Origin: a bacterium
GTDB lineage: Bacteria; Verrucomicrobiota; Verrucomicrobiia; Limisphaerales; J093
Length of the DNA stretch: 52,187 nucleotides
Direction of reading: 5' to 3'
Assembly: GCA_021823625.1 (NCBI GenBank)
Contig: JAKANS010000010.1
Coordinates: forward strand, 1 to 52,187
Positions within the stretch are counted from its first letter, which is position 1. The number at the start of each line of letters is the position of its first letter. Shown here in pieces: positions 1 to 10,000 of the stretch. The notes beneath the pieces were generated by a model, which was not told the DNA's origin, made no database searches, and was given only the letters and a program-made list of their open reading frames with translations. A program made the position numbers and the translations under genes.

Positions 1-46
1 CCCGAGGGCGAGGCCGCCAAGGTTAACTTCCAGAGTTGGCGAAGCT

Positions 47-1351
47 TTATTCCTGTGAGCGTTTGAGGCGCCAACGCCGGACCACCAGGTAGCCTATGGG
101 CGGCAGCGCCAGCAAGGCGAACATGATTCCCGCCCCCTTCGCGATTGCCCGCCAGTCGTGAATCTCGGCCAGGATCTGCTGCGCGCTACGCTTTGTAAAA
201 GTGCCATCGGCAGCCACTGTGTATTCGACACGGTGCTCTGGATTTGCTCTGGCAGCGGGACCGGTAAAATCGCTCACATGCGTAGCAGGTTTTTTGTACT
301 CGGCCTGCAAATTGAAGTTGATCCTTTGTTGGTCACCAAATTCGGCACGCTCTAGCTCGTACGTCACCGTCAGCTGCGGACCGTCTGAGAAAGACCCGAG
401 CTCCCATCGTCCGGTGTAAAAGTCCTCAACCACGCGCCCTGGCAACCAAAGGGCTGGCTTCTCGTAATATTTCCATTGATCAGAACGAGCGCGGAGTATG
501 GTTTGTCCAGCCGGGGTGGAGTCCTCCCGATCAACAATGGCGTAGCCCCGCTTCGGGTCCAGCCGCAGACTGACGATCCGCAGCGGAGGCAGAGCGCGCA
601 TCGCCTCCAATTGCCTGATTCGCTCAACCGCATATTCGGGACTATTTCTCAGCTTCTTGAGTTCTCTACGTTCTCTCGCAAGATCTACTTGACGAGCACG
701 AAGTAAAATCGGGTCCGGCACGCGGAAGGTCACTGCCAGATGTCCGTCCCGTTGCTCGACCTTCGTCGAGTCACTTAGACCACCGTAGTACAGGACGAGT
801 GAAAAGAATAACGGGCGTGCAGCCAAATCCGCGAAGCACTCAGGCGCGCGAAACCCTGCCAGCTCCAGATACCCGAGAAATATGCGTTTCTCAAATCGCT
901 CCGGGTCCGTTTCGTCGAAGGGGTCATGCTTGATCAGAAGGGCCGGCATGGTTCTCGTGCCGCGCTCCGGCTCGCCTCCGAAAAAAACGCTCCCGTCAAA
1001 GGCGCCCTCCCAAGTTTCCGGTCCTCCGCGGAGCCCGGGACCGTAACCTTTGGCCTGGCTGTAGGTCAGTAACATCCGGAATCGATCCCTGTCCACCCAC
1101 ACGGCGAAGTTCTCCGGAGAGGCTAGGTTCTTTGCCCGGTTCGAACCCGCCTGCGTCTCGGTCCAGTCAACCCGTGCAACAGCGATGGCACTGGTGAGCT
1201 TTTCCAGCGCGGCCCGCACTTCGGACGGTAGCCAGGGAGGTTCAGCTTGGCGGGAAGGCTCCTGGATTCCGTCCGCTGCCTGCAGCCAGCCGGGCACGCA
1301 CAGCACCAAAAGGAAAAAGAAGCGCCGAGTACATTTCCGACGATTTGTCAT
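47..1351 (-). CDS. Exported C-terminally anchored protein, unknown function
   Basis: Unrecognised protein of 434 residues. I place the start at the ATG at 1351 because the residues that follow form a good signal peptide (Arg-rich start, then FFFLLVLCVPGW, cleavage near LQA-AD); the upstream in-frame ATG at 1426 would bury it. The long middle part has the feel of a LolA/outer-membrane-lipoprotein-sorting beta fold (VWVDRDRFRMLLTY, FDGSVFFGG), which is only an impression. A single hydrophobic segment near residues 406-423 followed by RRWRLKRSQE gives a C-terminal membrane anchor with a basic cytoplasmic tail. It is the last gene of a probable three-gene minus-strand unit with the Cys-rich protein and the 515-residue protein upstream. 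The 261-bp gap before it carries a strong hairpin, so it may be expressed less than the gene before it. Confidence 0.7.
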   Translation of the reverse strand: MTNRRKCTRRFFFLLVLCVPGWLQAADGIQEPSRQAEPPWLPSEVRAALEKLTSAIAVARVDWTETQAGSNRAKNLASPENFAVWVDRDRFRMLLTYSQAKGYGPGLRGGPETWEGAFDGSVFFGGEPERGTRTMPALLIKHDPFDETDPERFEKRIFLGYLELAGFRAPECFADLAARPLFFSLVLYYGGLSDSTKVEQRDGHLAVTFRVPDPILLRARQVDLARERRELKKLRNSPEYAVERIRQLEAMRALPPLRIVSLRLDPKRGYAIVDREDSTPAGQTILRARSDQWKYYEKPALWLPGRVVEDFYTGRWELGSFSDGPQLTVTYELERAEFGDQQRINFNLQAEYKKPATHVSDFTGPAARANPEHRVEYTVAADGTFTKRSAQQILAEIHDWRAIAKGAGIMFALLALPPIGYLVVRRWRLKRSQE

Positions 1352-1540
1352 GGCAGCAGTTACATGATTTACTTCCGCACCTAGCTGACCACCCGTCGCA
1401 AACCTGAAGTTATTTCGTGTCTTCACCCACCCGGAACAGTTTCCGCAACAAGCCCCCTTCGGCTTCTGCTTCTCATCAGAATCAAACGCCGACGCGACTC
1501 ATACCTCGCCCGAAACGAGCGCTCTCTGGGTTCGCTCAAT

Positions 1541-1568
1541 GGGCGTTCGCCATTCATGGCGAACGCCC
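1541..1568 (-). terminator. Strong hairpin between two operon genes (attenuator or processing site)
   Basis: GGGCGTTCGCCA and TGGCGAACGCCC form a perfect 12-bp stem with a TTCA loop. It lies 45 bases past the stop of the 97-residue gene on the minus strand. No T-run follows, so it is not a textbook Rho-independent terminator. A role in partial termination or protection of the upstream mRNA end is inferred from position only. Confidence 0.5.
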
Positions 1569-1612
1569 CCAAGGGCGGACAGGAGCACCGTCAGCTCGCA
1601 ACGTCCCTTCGG

Positions 1613-1906
1613 TCAGTTATAACAGTGGGTTGGCCTAAAAAAACACTGGGTCGGGCCGACGCAGCAAGTGCTTGACCCGGTCGGCCTTTGTTGGGAGTCT
1701 TTCTCGCTACCACCGACGACGACCGTATCGCTGCATTGATAGCAGGTGGACGTCGTAACCCCGCTGCAGCCCGCGCCTCGGAGAGTAGCGGCTTCCGCGT
1801 CCGACACTGGACGCCCGATCTGACCCTGCAAGGCCGCGCTGATCGCCAGCACGGCGCCGCAGAGGAGGCTCGCAACCGCGAACCCCTTGCTGATTGGTAT
1901 TTTCAT
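1613..1906 (-). CDS. Small exported cysteine-rich protein
   Basis: 97 residues, preceded by a good ribosome-binding site (AGAAGGA, about 7 bases before the ATG). The N-terminus is a signal peptide (KGFAVASLLCGAVLAISAA, cleavage near residue 27). A short stretch VSDAEAATLRGAG (residues 34-46) follows, then a mature part with seven cysteines at about 47, 55, 58, 81, 82, 88 and 95. The residues before Cys47 recall the double-glycine-type ends of bacteriocin leaders (acidic/Ala-rich helix then LRGAG), but a Sec signal is also present, so this is a resemblance only. It lies 42 bases after the 515-residue exported protein and is probably co-transcribed. Possible roles are a disulfide-rich surface peptide, a secreted toxin or a pilin-like minor component; none is established. 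Confidence 0.75.
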   Translation of the reverse strand: MKIPISKGFAVASLLCGAVLAISAALQGQIGRPVSDAEAATLRGAGCSGVTTSTCYQCSDTVVVGGSEKDSQQRPTGSSTCCVGPTQCFFRPTHCYN

Positions 1907-1948
1907 CGTTTTATCCTTCTGTGTTGAGTTCTGGTTTCACCGCGTATG

Positions 1949-3496
1949 TCACCGGTTCCAGATGGCCGGCGAGCAAGTATCGGCAGCAACGGGATCCTCT
2001 TCGCTGGCGCTCAAAACCCGGCGGGCGCAGCAGGCCGCGTGCGTAAAGGGGCACAACCAAGACATATCATCGGGCGGCGCGTGTTCCTTGAGGAACGTGC
2101 GGACCCATTGAGCGGCACCCTGATAAACCGACAACGGAGGCCGCCGGCGCGGCGCCAGGGAATTGAGCACCTCCAGAAGATGGCCGGTCACCAGCAGCTT
2201 TCGGGAAGGACTCGGCTTCTCCCCAACAGGCAGCGGATTGACCAAGGGACACCATTGCCAGTCCCAACCGCCATCGGGGAGTTGGCGAGAAACAGCCGCC
2301 TCAAGCTGTTTGCGCAGGTAGGCATCAAGCGCTCGGCGCGATTCGTCATCAAGGATCGGCGAGCGGTGATCGGCTTCATCGATTTTGGCCAGGGCCTCGA
2401 AAAGGTGTGTGCCGGCGCAGCTCTGCTCATTGAGGTCCACTTGCATCAGGCGTTCCGCCAATCGGGAAAAAGTGGCCCGTTCGCCGAACCGGTTAACCCA
2501 TTCCTTCTTGGGCGGGAGGTAATTCGCAAGGGCGATCGCCGTCCAGGCCGGTTCCCGTTCTTCCAGATCGAAATTCGCCACCGTTTCGGAAAGCAAATCG
2601 GCGATCGAGTAGCGTCCAGTCTTCAGTGTGATGGGGGTGCCTAACGGCAGGCCCAAGGCCCCGAAGGTAGCCAGGCATTGGTCTTCATGCACTTCCCCGA
2701 CGCGCGTGTGGAAAGCGGGATCATCCTGTAAAAACAGACGCAAGCCGTTGCGCGTGCGAACAAAAGGGCTCCGGCCGAAGGTCTGGACGGCGGTCTGCTC
2801 GTCGGTGAGTGGTTTGAGCGCCGCTTCTCCGGTCGGAAACAATGGCAGGTCCGTCGGCCCCAGCCCGTAGAAAAGCAGGACGTGACAGAGACCGGAAACC
2901 GACTTCCAGGCCGTGTTCGTGGACGAACGAAGCCAAGCCAGCGTGGGAATGTCCGAGGTGCGCGTGGATGACGTTGGGGCGCCGGGATCAAGAAAGGCGA
3001 GCGGATCAGCCTCGAGTGCGCGTTGCCCGACGCCAACAACCTTTTCGAAGAAACCCGCGGCGGCGAAGCGATCGATCTCGCTTGATTTGAGATGCTTCAG
3101 CTCTGACCGCGCAAAGACAGCACCGCCAGGAACCTCAATTCGGAGGGCGTGTCCTTCTTCCCCCAGGATTAAGCGCGGGAGAGTCGATAGTTCGAAGGTG
3201 CCCTCGCCCACAAATTGTGCCCGGCGTGCAATAACGCCTTGTTCTTTTTCAGAAACAGCCTCCGAAGAGGCAATCGACGGCAGATCGAAGTGAGCGACCA
3301 GTACGCCGTTCGATTGGGGAAGAATGGCAGCCAGAGATGCGACGTTGCAGTCGATCGGGTTAAAGGAGACGCGGAGTTCCCGCCCCACCGCCGAGACGTC
3401 AGCCCAGCCGAGATAGTAACCCTGACGAGACTCGGGCTGGCTCTCGGCCAGACTCTGGACCCCAACAAGGAGCGCCAGCAAAGCGTAAGGCTTCAT
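1949..3496 (-). CDS. Exported protein with a prenyltransferase/terpene-cyclase-like C-terminal part
   Basis: 515 residues with a short signal peptide (MKPYALLALLVGVQSLA). The C-terminal half is helical and contains RQLPDGGWDWQW near residue 408 and HLLEVLNSL near 443. These resemble the QW-type repeats of alpha/alpha-toroid proteins such as prenyltransferase/squalene-cyclase-like domains; the resemblance is short and no catalytic DxDD was seen. The N-terminal 150 residues look beta-rich. It is the first gene of the unit that continues into the Cys-rich protein and the anchored protein. All three are exported, which suggests a shared envelope job, for example handling or displaying the small Cys-rich protein. 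The upstream region holds seven 16-bp tandem repeats. Function unknown. Confidence 0.7.
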   Translation of the reverse strand: MKPYALLALLVGVQSLAESQPESRQGYYLGWADVSAVGRELRVSFNPIDCNVASLAAILPQSNGVLVAHFDLPSIASSEAVSEKEQGVIARRAQFVGEGTFELSTLPRLILGEEGHALRIEVPGGAVFARSELKHLKSSEIDRFAAAGFFEKVVGVGQRALEADPLAFLDPGAPTSSTRTSDIPTLAWLRSSTNTAWKSVSGLCHVLLFYGLGPTDLPLFPTGEAALKPLTDEQTAVQTFGRSPFVRTRNGLRLFLQDDPAFHTRVGEVHEDQCLATFGALGLPLGTPITLKTGRYSIADLLSETVANFDLEEREPAWTAIALANYLPPKKEWVNRFGERATFSRLAERLMQVDLNEQSCAGTHLFEALAKIDEADHRSPILDDESRRALDAYLRKQLEAAVSRQLPDGGWDWQWCPLVNPLPVGEKPSPSRKLLVTGHLLEVLNSLAPRRRPPLSVYQGAAQWVRTFLKEHAPPDDMSWLCPFTHAACCARRVLSASEEDPVAADTCSPAIWNR

Positions 3497-3565
3497 GGGT
3501 CAAACTCCCCCTGTTCATCTGGGTGAAGGCTGCTGGCGGCCGCACAGAGACCGCGCTGTCTTTGC

Positions 3566-3681
3566 GGGTCTGGTTCGCACCGGGTCTGGTTCGCACCGGG
3601 TCTGGTTCGCACCGGGTCTGGTTCGCACCGGGTCTGGTTCGCACCGGGTCTGGTTCGCACCGGGTCTGGTTCGCACCGGGT
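3566..3681. repeat. Seven perfect 16-bp tandem repeats plus a partial unit
   Basis: GGGTCTGGTTCGCACC is repeated seven times without a mismatch (3566-3677), followed by GGGT. Within each unit GGTTCGCACC is nearly self-complementary (8 of 10 positions), so every copy could form a small hairpin or dyad. It lies between the start of the 515-residue gene and the end of the YdbH-like gene, 70 bases upstream of the former. There are no unique spacers, so it is not a CRISPR array. Confidence 0.95.
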
Positions 3682-3702
3682 TTCACAAGAAACGGGACGT
3701 TG

Positions 3703-5223
3703 TTAACGGGAGGCGTTGCTTCGTGTCAACACTTCTTTCGCATTTTCCGATTTTTTCGGCGCGCTTGTGGATCGATTGCGGAACGGGCAGGCCCGAACAT
3801 GCCCCAGTGGCGAATTCCCGGTGTTGTCGGCCTTCGCGGTGTGATGCACCGCGCCGCTGAGCGCGAGTTCGCCGGTCACGAACCGGCGGGCCAAATCCAG
3901 GCCCCCTTCCGCGTGAAACCGACCGCCTTCCGCCAAGCCCACGTCGAGTCGATCGATCCGCAATTCAGGCCACAGGTGACTGCCGGTTAACGCGGCGGTC
4001 GGCGCGCCGAACTTTTGCCAGCGAAGGTCTTGGCCCGCGAGGTCCAGACGCAGTTCGACGTGCCGGTCCTGGCCAGCGCGGAGGTTCACCTGGCCCGTGA
4101 GTTCGCCGCCGAGCGCCGCGGTCGCGAGCGACGCCAGATCGAGTTTCAGTTCCAATCGCGTCTCAGGCGTCAGCAACCGCCCATCGAAGGCCACGCTGAC
4201 CGGGTCGCGCAGCGTGGTTTCCAATCCGCGCGCGTGCAGCCGCAATCGCTGGAGCGTCGCCGCGGTGCCGTCCGTGTGGGCTTCGATGACCGCCTCGAAC
4301 GTCCCCAGGCCGCGCAGCGAAGGCAACGTCGGTTGCGCCGAGGCGTGGGCGCGCAAATCACCCGTGCCGTCGGCCCAATCGAACTCGAAGCCGGCGTTGG
4401 GATCCACGATCGCCCCGGTGCCAAGGGCGCTGGCGGGCAGCCGCAGCCCCTGGCCGGCGATCCGCGCCCGTCGCGGCCAGAAGCCGGCGCGGTCCCACCC
4501 GGCTTCGAGCGCAACGCGGTTCGACAACCAGCGTAGCTCGCCGGCGGCCTTCCACGCCTGCCCGGCGGCGCGGAACTCGAGGTTCAAATTCACATCGTCG
4601 CTGGGACTGGTCAGGCGCAATTGCGCGGGGGCACCGGGCGGCAGACTCGATTCGGCCGTAATCTGACGCGGGGCGGAGGCCAGACCGCCGGTGAGGCGAA
4701 GCGTGTCGTTGGTCCAGGACCCCGTGGGCACGTTCCAAGCGAGCGCGCCGAACCGCGCTTCACCGCCGCGGAGCTCGATGCCCGCCAGCCAGCGCCGGCT
4801 TTCGTGAACGACGTCTTCGGCCAGGCCGAGCACCTCAGGCAACGATTGCGGGCCGGCGACGGCAGTGTTCGTTGCGGACGCGGCGGCCGGGTAATCCACG
4901 CGCCAGCCGGTGACGACGATTCGGGGGGCAGCCACGCCTTCCGAAACGAAACGGCGGAAAAGAACCGGCTCCGGCTCCGGCACCTCCAGTTCACTGGCGG
5001 TGACGCGCATTGAACCAATCGTAGCTTCGACGCCGTGCAGCCGGAGGCGCGTCCAGCCGTGCCTTTCGATCCGCTGCCAGTGCACGCCCTGCGCCGCCAG
5101 CCACGGTGCCGCGAGCCAGGGCAGCCACAGCGGGTGAGCCATCGCGAGCAGCAGCAGCGCCGCGGCGCTGTAAACCAGTCGCCGCCGCCATCGTCGCGGA
5201 GTGGAATTGCCGGAGGCCGCCAT
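3703..5223 (-). pseudogene. YdbH/AsmA-like envelope protein, probably truncated at the C-terminus
   Basis: 506 residues. One N-terminal transmembrane segment (LVYSAAALLLLAMAHPLWLPWLAA) is followed by periplasmic beta-rich sequence with the short repeats typical of AsmA/TamB/YdbH-type proteins (IERHGWTRLRLHGVEATIGSMRVTASELEV; TGQVNLRAGQDRHVELRLDLAGQDLRW). Relatives of this type are usually much longer and end in a C-terminal YdbH/DUF domain. Here coherent beta sequence ends around residue 460 (FVTGELALSGAVHH). About 45 residues rich in Ser, Asn, Lys and Arg follow and look like random read-through into less GC-rich DNA. I therefore think the 3' part has been lost, with the break close to the 16-bp repeat array. 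If homologues do end here it would be a normal gene. The role of the intact family is bridging or lipid transport across the envelope. Confidence 0.6.
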
Positions 5224-5363
5224 GATGCGCAGTTTCCGTTACGGTTGCGGGGGGAATCGCACAAGGCAAGTGCGCAGCCGGTTTATCGGTCGCAACCGCG
5301 GTCCGGGTTGAACCTTTGCGAAGCCGTCCGCCGTGTTCCTTCCGCCGGCGTGAAGCCGCGACG

Positions 5364-5894
5364 CTACCACCGTTCGGAATGCACCCGCTCAGGCAGGTAG
5401 GTCTGATGCGGAGCTTTGGTTTCGCCCGGCCACCCGAGCGCGATCATGGCGACCGGGATGACACCCCTTGGCAGGGCGAGGATGGCGGTCAGGCGCCGGA
5501 CGCGTTCCTCGCGGGGATGCACGCCGAGCCAGCAAGCCCCCAGCCCGAGCGCGTGCGCGGCGAGGAGCAGGTTTTCGATCGCTGCCGAACAATCCTGAAG
5601 CAGGTAACTCAATTGCCGGTCGTGCGCGAGTTCGAGGTCGCCGCACACCGCGATGCCCAGCGTGGCGGTGGCGAGCATGGAACCGTTCGGGAGCGCCTCG
5701 GCGAGCCGTGCCAGCGTTGGCTGCTCGCGCACGACAACGAAGTGCCAGGGATACTTGGCGGCGGCGGACGGGGCGGCCATCGCGGCCTGCAACAAGCGTT
5801 TGACCGTCGCGTCATCGACGGCTCCCGGCCGATAAACGCGGATGCTGCGGCGGCCAAAGATGAGATCCAGTGCGGGAATGGAATCGACTGCCAT
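5364..5894 (-). CDS. Nitroreductase family protein (FMN-dependent oxidoreductase)
   Basis: 176 residues, full length for a compact nitroreductase. The FMN-binding start is seen at residues 14-20 (GRRSIRVYRP) and the APSAAAKYPWHFVVV segment (about 41-55) matches the conserved APSAxNxQPW region. SAAIENLLLAAHALGLGACWLGV (about 105-127) is the second conserved block, and VIPVAMIALGWPGE near 146-159 is the third, which ends with the usual small-residue turn. Members of the family reduce nitro compounds, quinones or enones with NAD(P)H in the cytoplasm; the substrate cannot be read from sequence. It stands alone and diverges from the sugar-nucleotide genes to the right. Confidence 0.9.
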   Translation of the reverse strand: MAVDSIPALDLIFGRRSIRVYRPGAVDDATVKRLLQAAMAAPSAAAKYPWHFVVVREQPTLARLAEALPNGSMLATATLGIAVCGDLELAHDRQLSYLLQDCSAAIENLLLAAHALGLGACWLGVHPREERVRRLTAILALPRGVIPVAMIALGWPGETKAPHQTYLPERVHSERW

Positions 5895-6164
5895 ATTTCA
5901 CGGCCAGCGTAGCCGCGGCGGCAATGGGTTCAAACGCCGAAATGCGGGGAACGAAGTTTTGCCCAAGAAAATCGATCCCCAACCTCGCGGAGGGCGAATG
6001 TTGGACGGGTCCGGTTGGCGTTGAAGCGCTCGCGTCGGCGGTCTAAGCTCGTCCGCGTTTGGAATCCCAGTGTGACCGGGCGGTGGCGAGAAACGACCTG
6101 CCGGTCTGCGAAGACCAATCGAACGCTCGTTTGGGGCACCGCCGCTCTCGGCAACAACCGCAGC

Positions 6165-7010
6165 ATGAAAATCAAGAAAGCTGTCATTACGGCCGCCGGC
6201 CAGAACCAGCGGACACTGCCGCTCCAGTCCGTGGTGGACTCGGACGGCCAGACGAAAACCGCATTGGCGATTCTTCTCCAGGAGGTGGCCGAAACGAACA
6301 TCGACGAGGTGTGTGTGGTCGTGGCTCCGGGCGACCAATCGGCCTTCATGGCGGCGGCGGGGCCGATGGCTGGCCGGCTGCACTTTGTGGAGCAGGCCGA
6401 GCCGCGCGGCTACGGGCACGCGGTGCTTTGCGCCCGCGAGTTCACGGGGCGCGAGCCGTTTCTGCTGCTGGTCGGAGACCACCTGTACGTGAGCGGCGGG
6501 TCCAAGCGCTGTGCGCAACAATTGATCGAGGTTGCCACGGCGGAAGCGGCCGCGGTTTCGGCGGTGCAGGCCACGCACGAAAGCAAGCTGCCTTACTACG
6601 GCGCGGTTGGCGGCCGGTTGGTGGACGGACGCAAAGGGCTGTACGAGATCGCGGAGGTGATCGAAAAGCCCACGCCCACGGAAGCGGAGCAGAAGCTGAT
6701 CGTTCCGGGGCTGCGGGCCGGCCAGTACTTGTGTTTCTTCGGGCTGCACGTCCTGCGGCCCGCGATCATGGACTTGCTGGCCGAAGCGTTTTCGCGTGCC
6801 GCAGGAACTGAACGGTTGCCGCTAAGCCCGTCGTTGGCGCAGTTGGCCCGGCGCGAGCGCTATCTTGCGTGCGAGCTTGCCGGGCGCCGGTACGACATCG
6901 GCGTCAAATACGGGCTGCTGACCGCGCAACTCGCGCTGGCGCTCGAAGGGGCGGACCGCGAGGAGGTCCTGACCAACCTCGTGGAACTCCTGGCGAATCG
7001 TGCCCGTTGA
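6165..7010 (+). CDS. GalU-like nucleotidyltransferase with altered nucleotide-binding motif
   Basis: 281 residues starting [12 protein letters not shown]; the ATG at 6165 is chosen because it opens the Rossmann strand directly. The fold matches glucose-1-phosphate uridylyl/thymidylyltransferases: [14 protein letters not shown], then [29 protein letters not shown] (residues 75-92; GalU-type proteins have a matching GxGHAVLCA block), FLLLVGDH with the metal-binding Asp, and a late [11 protein letters not shown] segment. The first motif is unusual: the family norm is GLGTRFLPATKAxPKEMLP, whereas here the Gly-Thr and the first Lys are replaced. It lies 39 bases before the kinase/pyrophosphorylase fusion and is surely co-transcribed with it. 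It may have changed substrate or act as a partner of the fusion. Confidence 0.8.
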   Translation: MKIKKAVITAAGQNQRTLPLQSVVDSDGQTKTALAILLQEVAETNIDEVCVVVAPGDQSAFMAAAGPMAGRLHFVEQAEPRGYGHAVLCAREFTGREPFLLLVGDHLYVSGGSKRCAQQLIEVATAEAAAVSAVQATHESKLPYYGAVGGRLVDGRKGLYEIAEVIEKPTPTEAEQKLIVPGLRAGQYLCFFGLHVLRPAIMDLLAEAFSRAAGTERLPLSPSLAQLARRERYLACELAGRRYDIGVKYGLLTAQLALALEGADREEVLTNLVELLANRAR

Positions 7011-7049
7011 ACTTCGGCTGCCCGTCCTCGAACCACTTTGCGCCGCGCC

Positions 7050-10000
7050 ATGAGCCGCCTCCTCCCGATCATCACCTCCAGCGATTTGGCGATTCGCAAC
7101 CGCTCGCTCGATTCCGCCTGCGCGGGTTTGTCCCCCGCCGAACTCCTGGCCGAATGCGCGGCGCTCGACGCCTTTCGCCGCCGCAGCGACAACCTGTACG
7201 AGCGCGTCCGCGCCCTGTTCTTCCTTTACGCCATTCACCGTTTTCATCTGCCGCTGGCTTTGCCTGGAGAGTCCGCGGGCAAGGGCAGGGCCGGCGGCAA
7301 TGGCTTGATTCCCTTTCATGGCTTCGAACATTTGCTGAACCGCCGCTTCGAAGAAGCCATCGACCAATTCCTGGCGGTTCAAGCTGTCGAAGGCCCCAGC
7401 GACGGCATCTCAAGCGCGCTGGCGGCGGCGTACCACCGGCTCGCCTTCCAAACGCTCGCCGACCAGGTGCGCCGGAGCGTGCGCAGCGTGCGCGGCAATC
7501 GCTGGATGTTCCGGATGGGCCATCCGCTGGACCAACCTCTGCGGATCCGGCCGGAGTTGCTGCGCCTGGGGGCGGACGGCACATATCCGATTCTCCGCGA
7601 ATCCACGCCGGTGCGCATGGACCTGACGCACTGCGGCTGGAGCGACATTTTTTTCCTCGGCATGGATTACCCCGAGGGCGCGAAGGTGCTGAACGTCTCG
7701 ATCGATCTTGGCGTGCACGGCCGCGATGCCACGCCGCGGCCGCCGGTGGAGGCCTACCTGCGCGTGATCGAGGAACCGGTGCTTCGCCTCACGAGCGTGG
7801 ATTTGCGCTGCACCGCGGACATCACGACGCTGGGTGAAGTCTTCGATTTTGCGAAAGACTACTTGGGCCTGCTGAAGGCGGCGGTGATTGCCAGCGGCCT
7901 TGTGCCACCCGGCATTGAAGGCAGCGGCCAGAGCTTAGCGGAATTGCTGACCCGAATGTGCGGTCCAGGTCGCGGCCTGGAGATCGTCAGCCGTGTGAAC
8001 GACATCCCGAAAGGTTCGCGCCTGGCGGTTTCCACCAATCTGCTGGCGGCGCTCGTATCGGTCGCGATGCGCGCCACGGGACAGGCGGCTTCGCTGACCG
8101 GGCCGTTGCAGGAATCGGAGCGGCGGTTGGTGCTGGCGCGCGCGTTGCTCGGCGAATGGCTCGGTGGCAGCGGCGGCGGCTGGCAGGACTCCGGGGGCGT
8201 CTGGCCCGGCATGAAGCTGATCGAAGGCGCGCTGGCCGCGGAAGCCGATCCCGAGTTCGGCATCAGCCGCGGCCGGCTCATGCCCATCCACCGCATCCTC
8301 GGACCGAACGAAGCTTCACCGGAAACGCGCCGGCAGCTCCAGGAAAGTCTCGTGCTCGTTCACGGTGGCATGGCGCAAAACGTCGGCCCCATCCTGGAGA
8401 TGGTCACCGAGAAATACCTGCTGCGTTGCGATGCCGAATGGCAGGCGCGGTTGAGCATGGGGGGAATTCTGGACGAAATCCTGGCCGCGCTCCGCCGCGG
8501 GGACGTGCGCGGCATTGGCGGCGCGACGACCCGCAACTTCCACGAGCCAATCCAGACCATCATCCCGTGGGCGTCGAACCATTTCACCGAAACGCTCATC
8601 AACCGGGCACGCGCCGCGTTCAGCGGCGACTTCTGGGGCTTCTGGATGCTGGGCGGCATGAGCGGCGGCGGCATGGGGTTCATCTTCGCCCCGCACCGCA
8701 AGGCGGAGGCGCAGGCGAAACTCCAGGAAATTATGAGCTCCGCAAAACGCGAGTTGCAGACCGCCCTGCCGTTCGCGATGGAGCCGGTGGTCTATGATTT
8801 CGCCATCAACGAGCGCGGAACCTGGGCGGACCTGCTGGAAGGCGCGACCGGTCTCATGCCGGGCGGTTACTACGCGCTCACCGTGCCGGCGCTGTTGCGG
8901 CAGGAACGCCACGCGTTGCCGGCGCACCGCCGGGCCGAGTTGGACAAGTTCGGCGCGGCCTGTCGCACCCAACCCGAGCTGCGCGGCATGGTGCAAACGC
9001 TGTTCGAGGTCATGCTGCCGCGCGCCAGGACCGACGGCGAAGACGGCAAGTCCTTGCCGCAACTGCTGGACGAACTGGGGTTCGACCGCGCCCAGCACGA
9101 GCAAATCCGCAGCGACTTGCGGGAGGGCCGGATTGGCCTCGCGCAAAACCGTCTCCGGGCCGACACCACGATCGAGGACGTGCGCGCCGAAGATGTCGCC
9201 GCCAGTTCCACGGACGGACCGGAATCCTCCGCTTGCCGGGAGGCGGGGCTGGCGGCGTTGCGACGCGGCGAGGTGGCGGTGTTCACCCTGGCCGCGGGCG
9301 CCGGTTCGCGCTGGACCCAAGGTGCCGGCGTGGTGAAGGCGCTGCACCCGTTCTGCAAACTGGGCGGGCGCCACCGCACGTTCATCGAGACGCACCTCGC
9401 CAAAAGCCGCCGCCTCGGTCGCGAGGCCGGAGCCTGGCTGCCGCACATTTTCTCGACCAGTTACCTGACCCACCAGGCCATCGCCGACTGGCTGGAGCGG
9501 CAGAGCAACTATGGTTACGAGGGACCGCTGATGCTGTCGCCCGGTCGGTCGATCGGGCTGCGCCTGGTGCCAACGGTGCGCGACCTGCGGTTCATGTGGG
9601 AGGAGATGCCGCAACAGGTGCTCGACGAGCAGCAGCAAAAAGTCCGGGACAGCCTTCGTCACGCGTTGATGGGCTGGGCGCAGAGCGCGGGCGAGGCCGG
9701 CGACTACACCGACAACGTTCCGCTTCAGTGCCTCCATCCGGTCGGCCATTGGTACGAACTGCCGAACCTGCTCCGCAACGGCGTCCTGGTGCGCCTCCTC
9801 GCCGAGCGCCCGCAATTGAAGCACCTCCTGCTGCACAACATCGACACGCTGGGCGCGGACGCGGACCCCGCCCTGCTCGGCCAGCATGTGCGCAGCGGCG
9901 CAGCCCTGACCTTCGAGGTGATCGCCCGCCGGTTGGAAGACCGTGGCGGCGGCCTGGCACGGGTAAACGGCCGGGTCCGCCTCGTGGAAGGTCTGGCCAT

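Noticed and set aside
3566-3681. CRISPR array
   Set aside because: The 16-bp units are contiguous with no spacers, and no cas genes are in the window.
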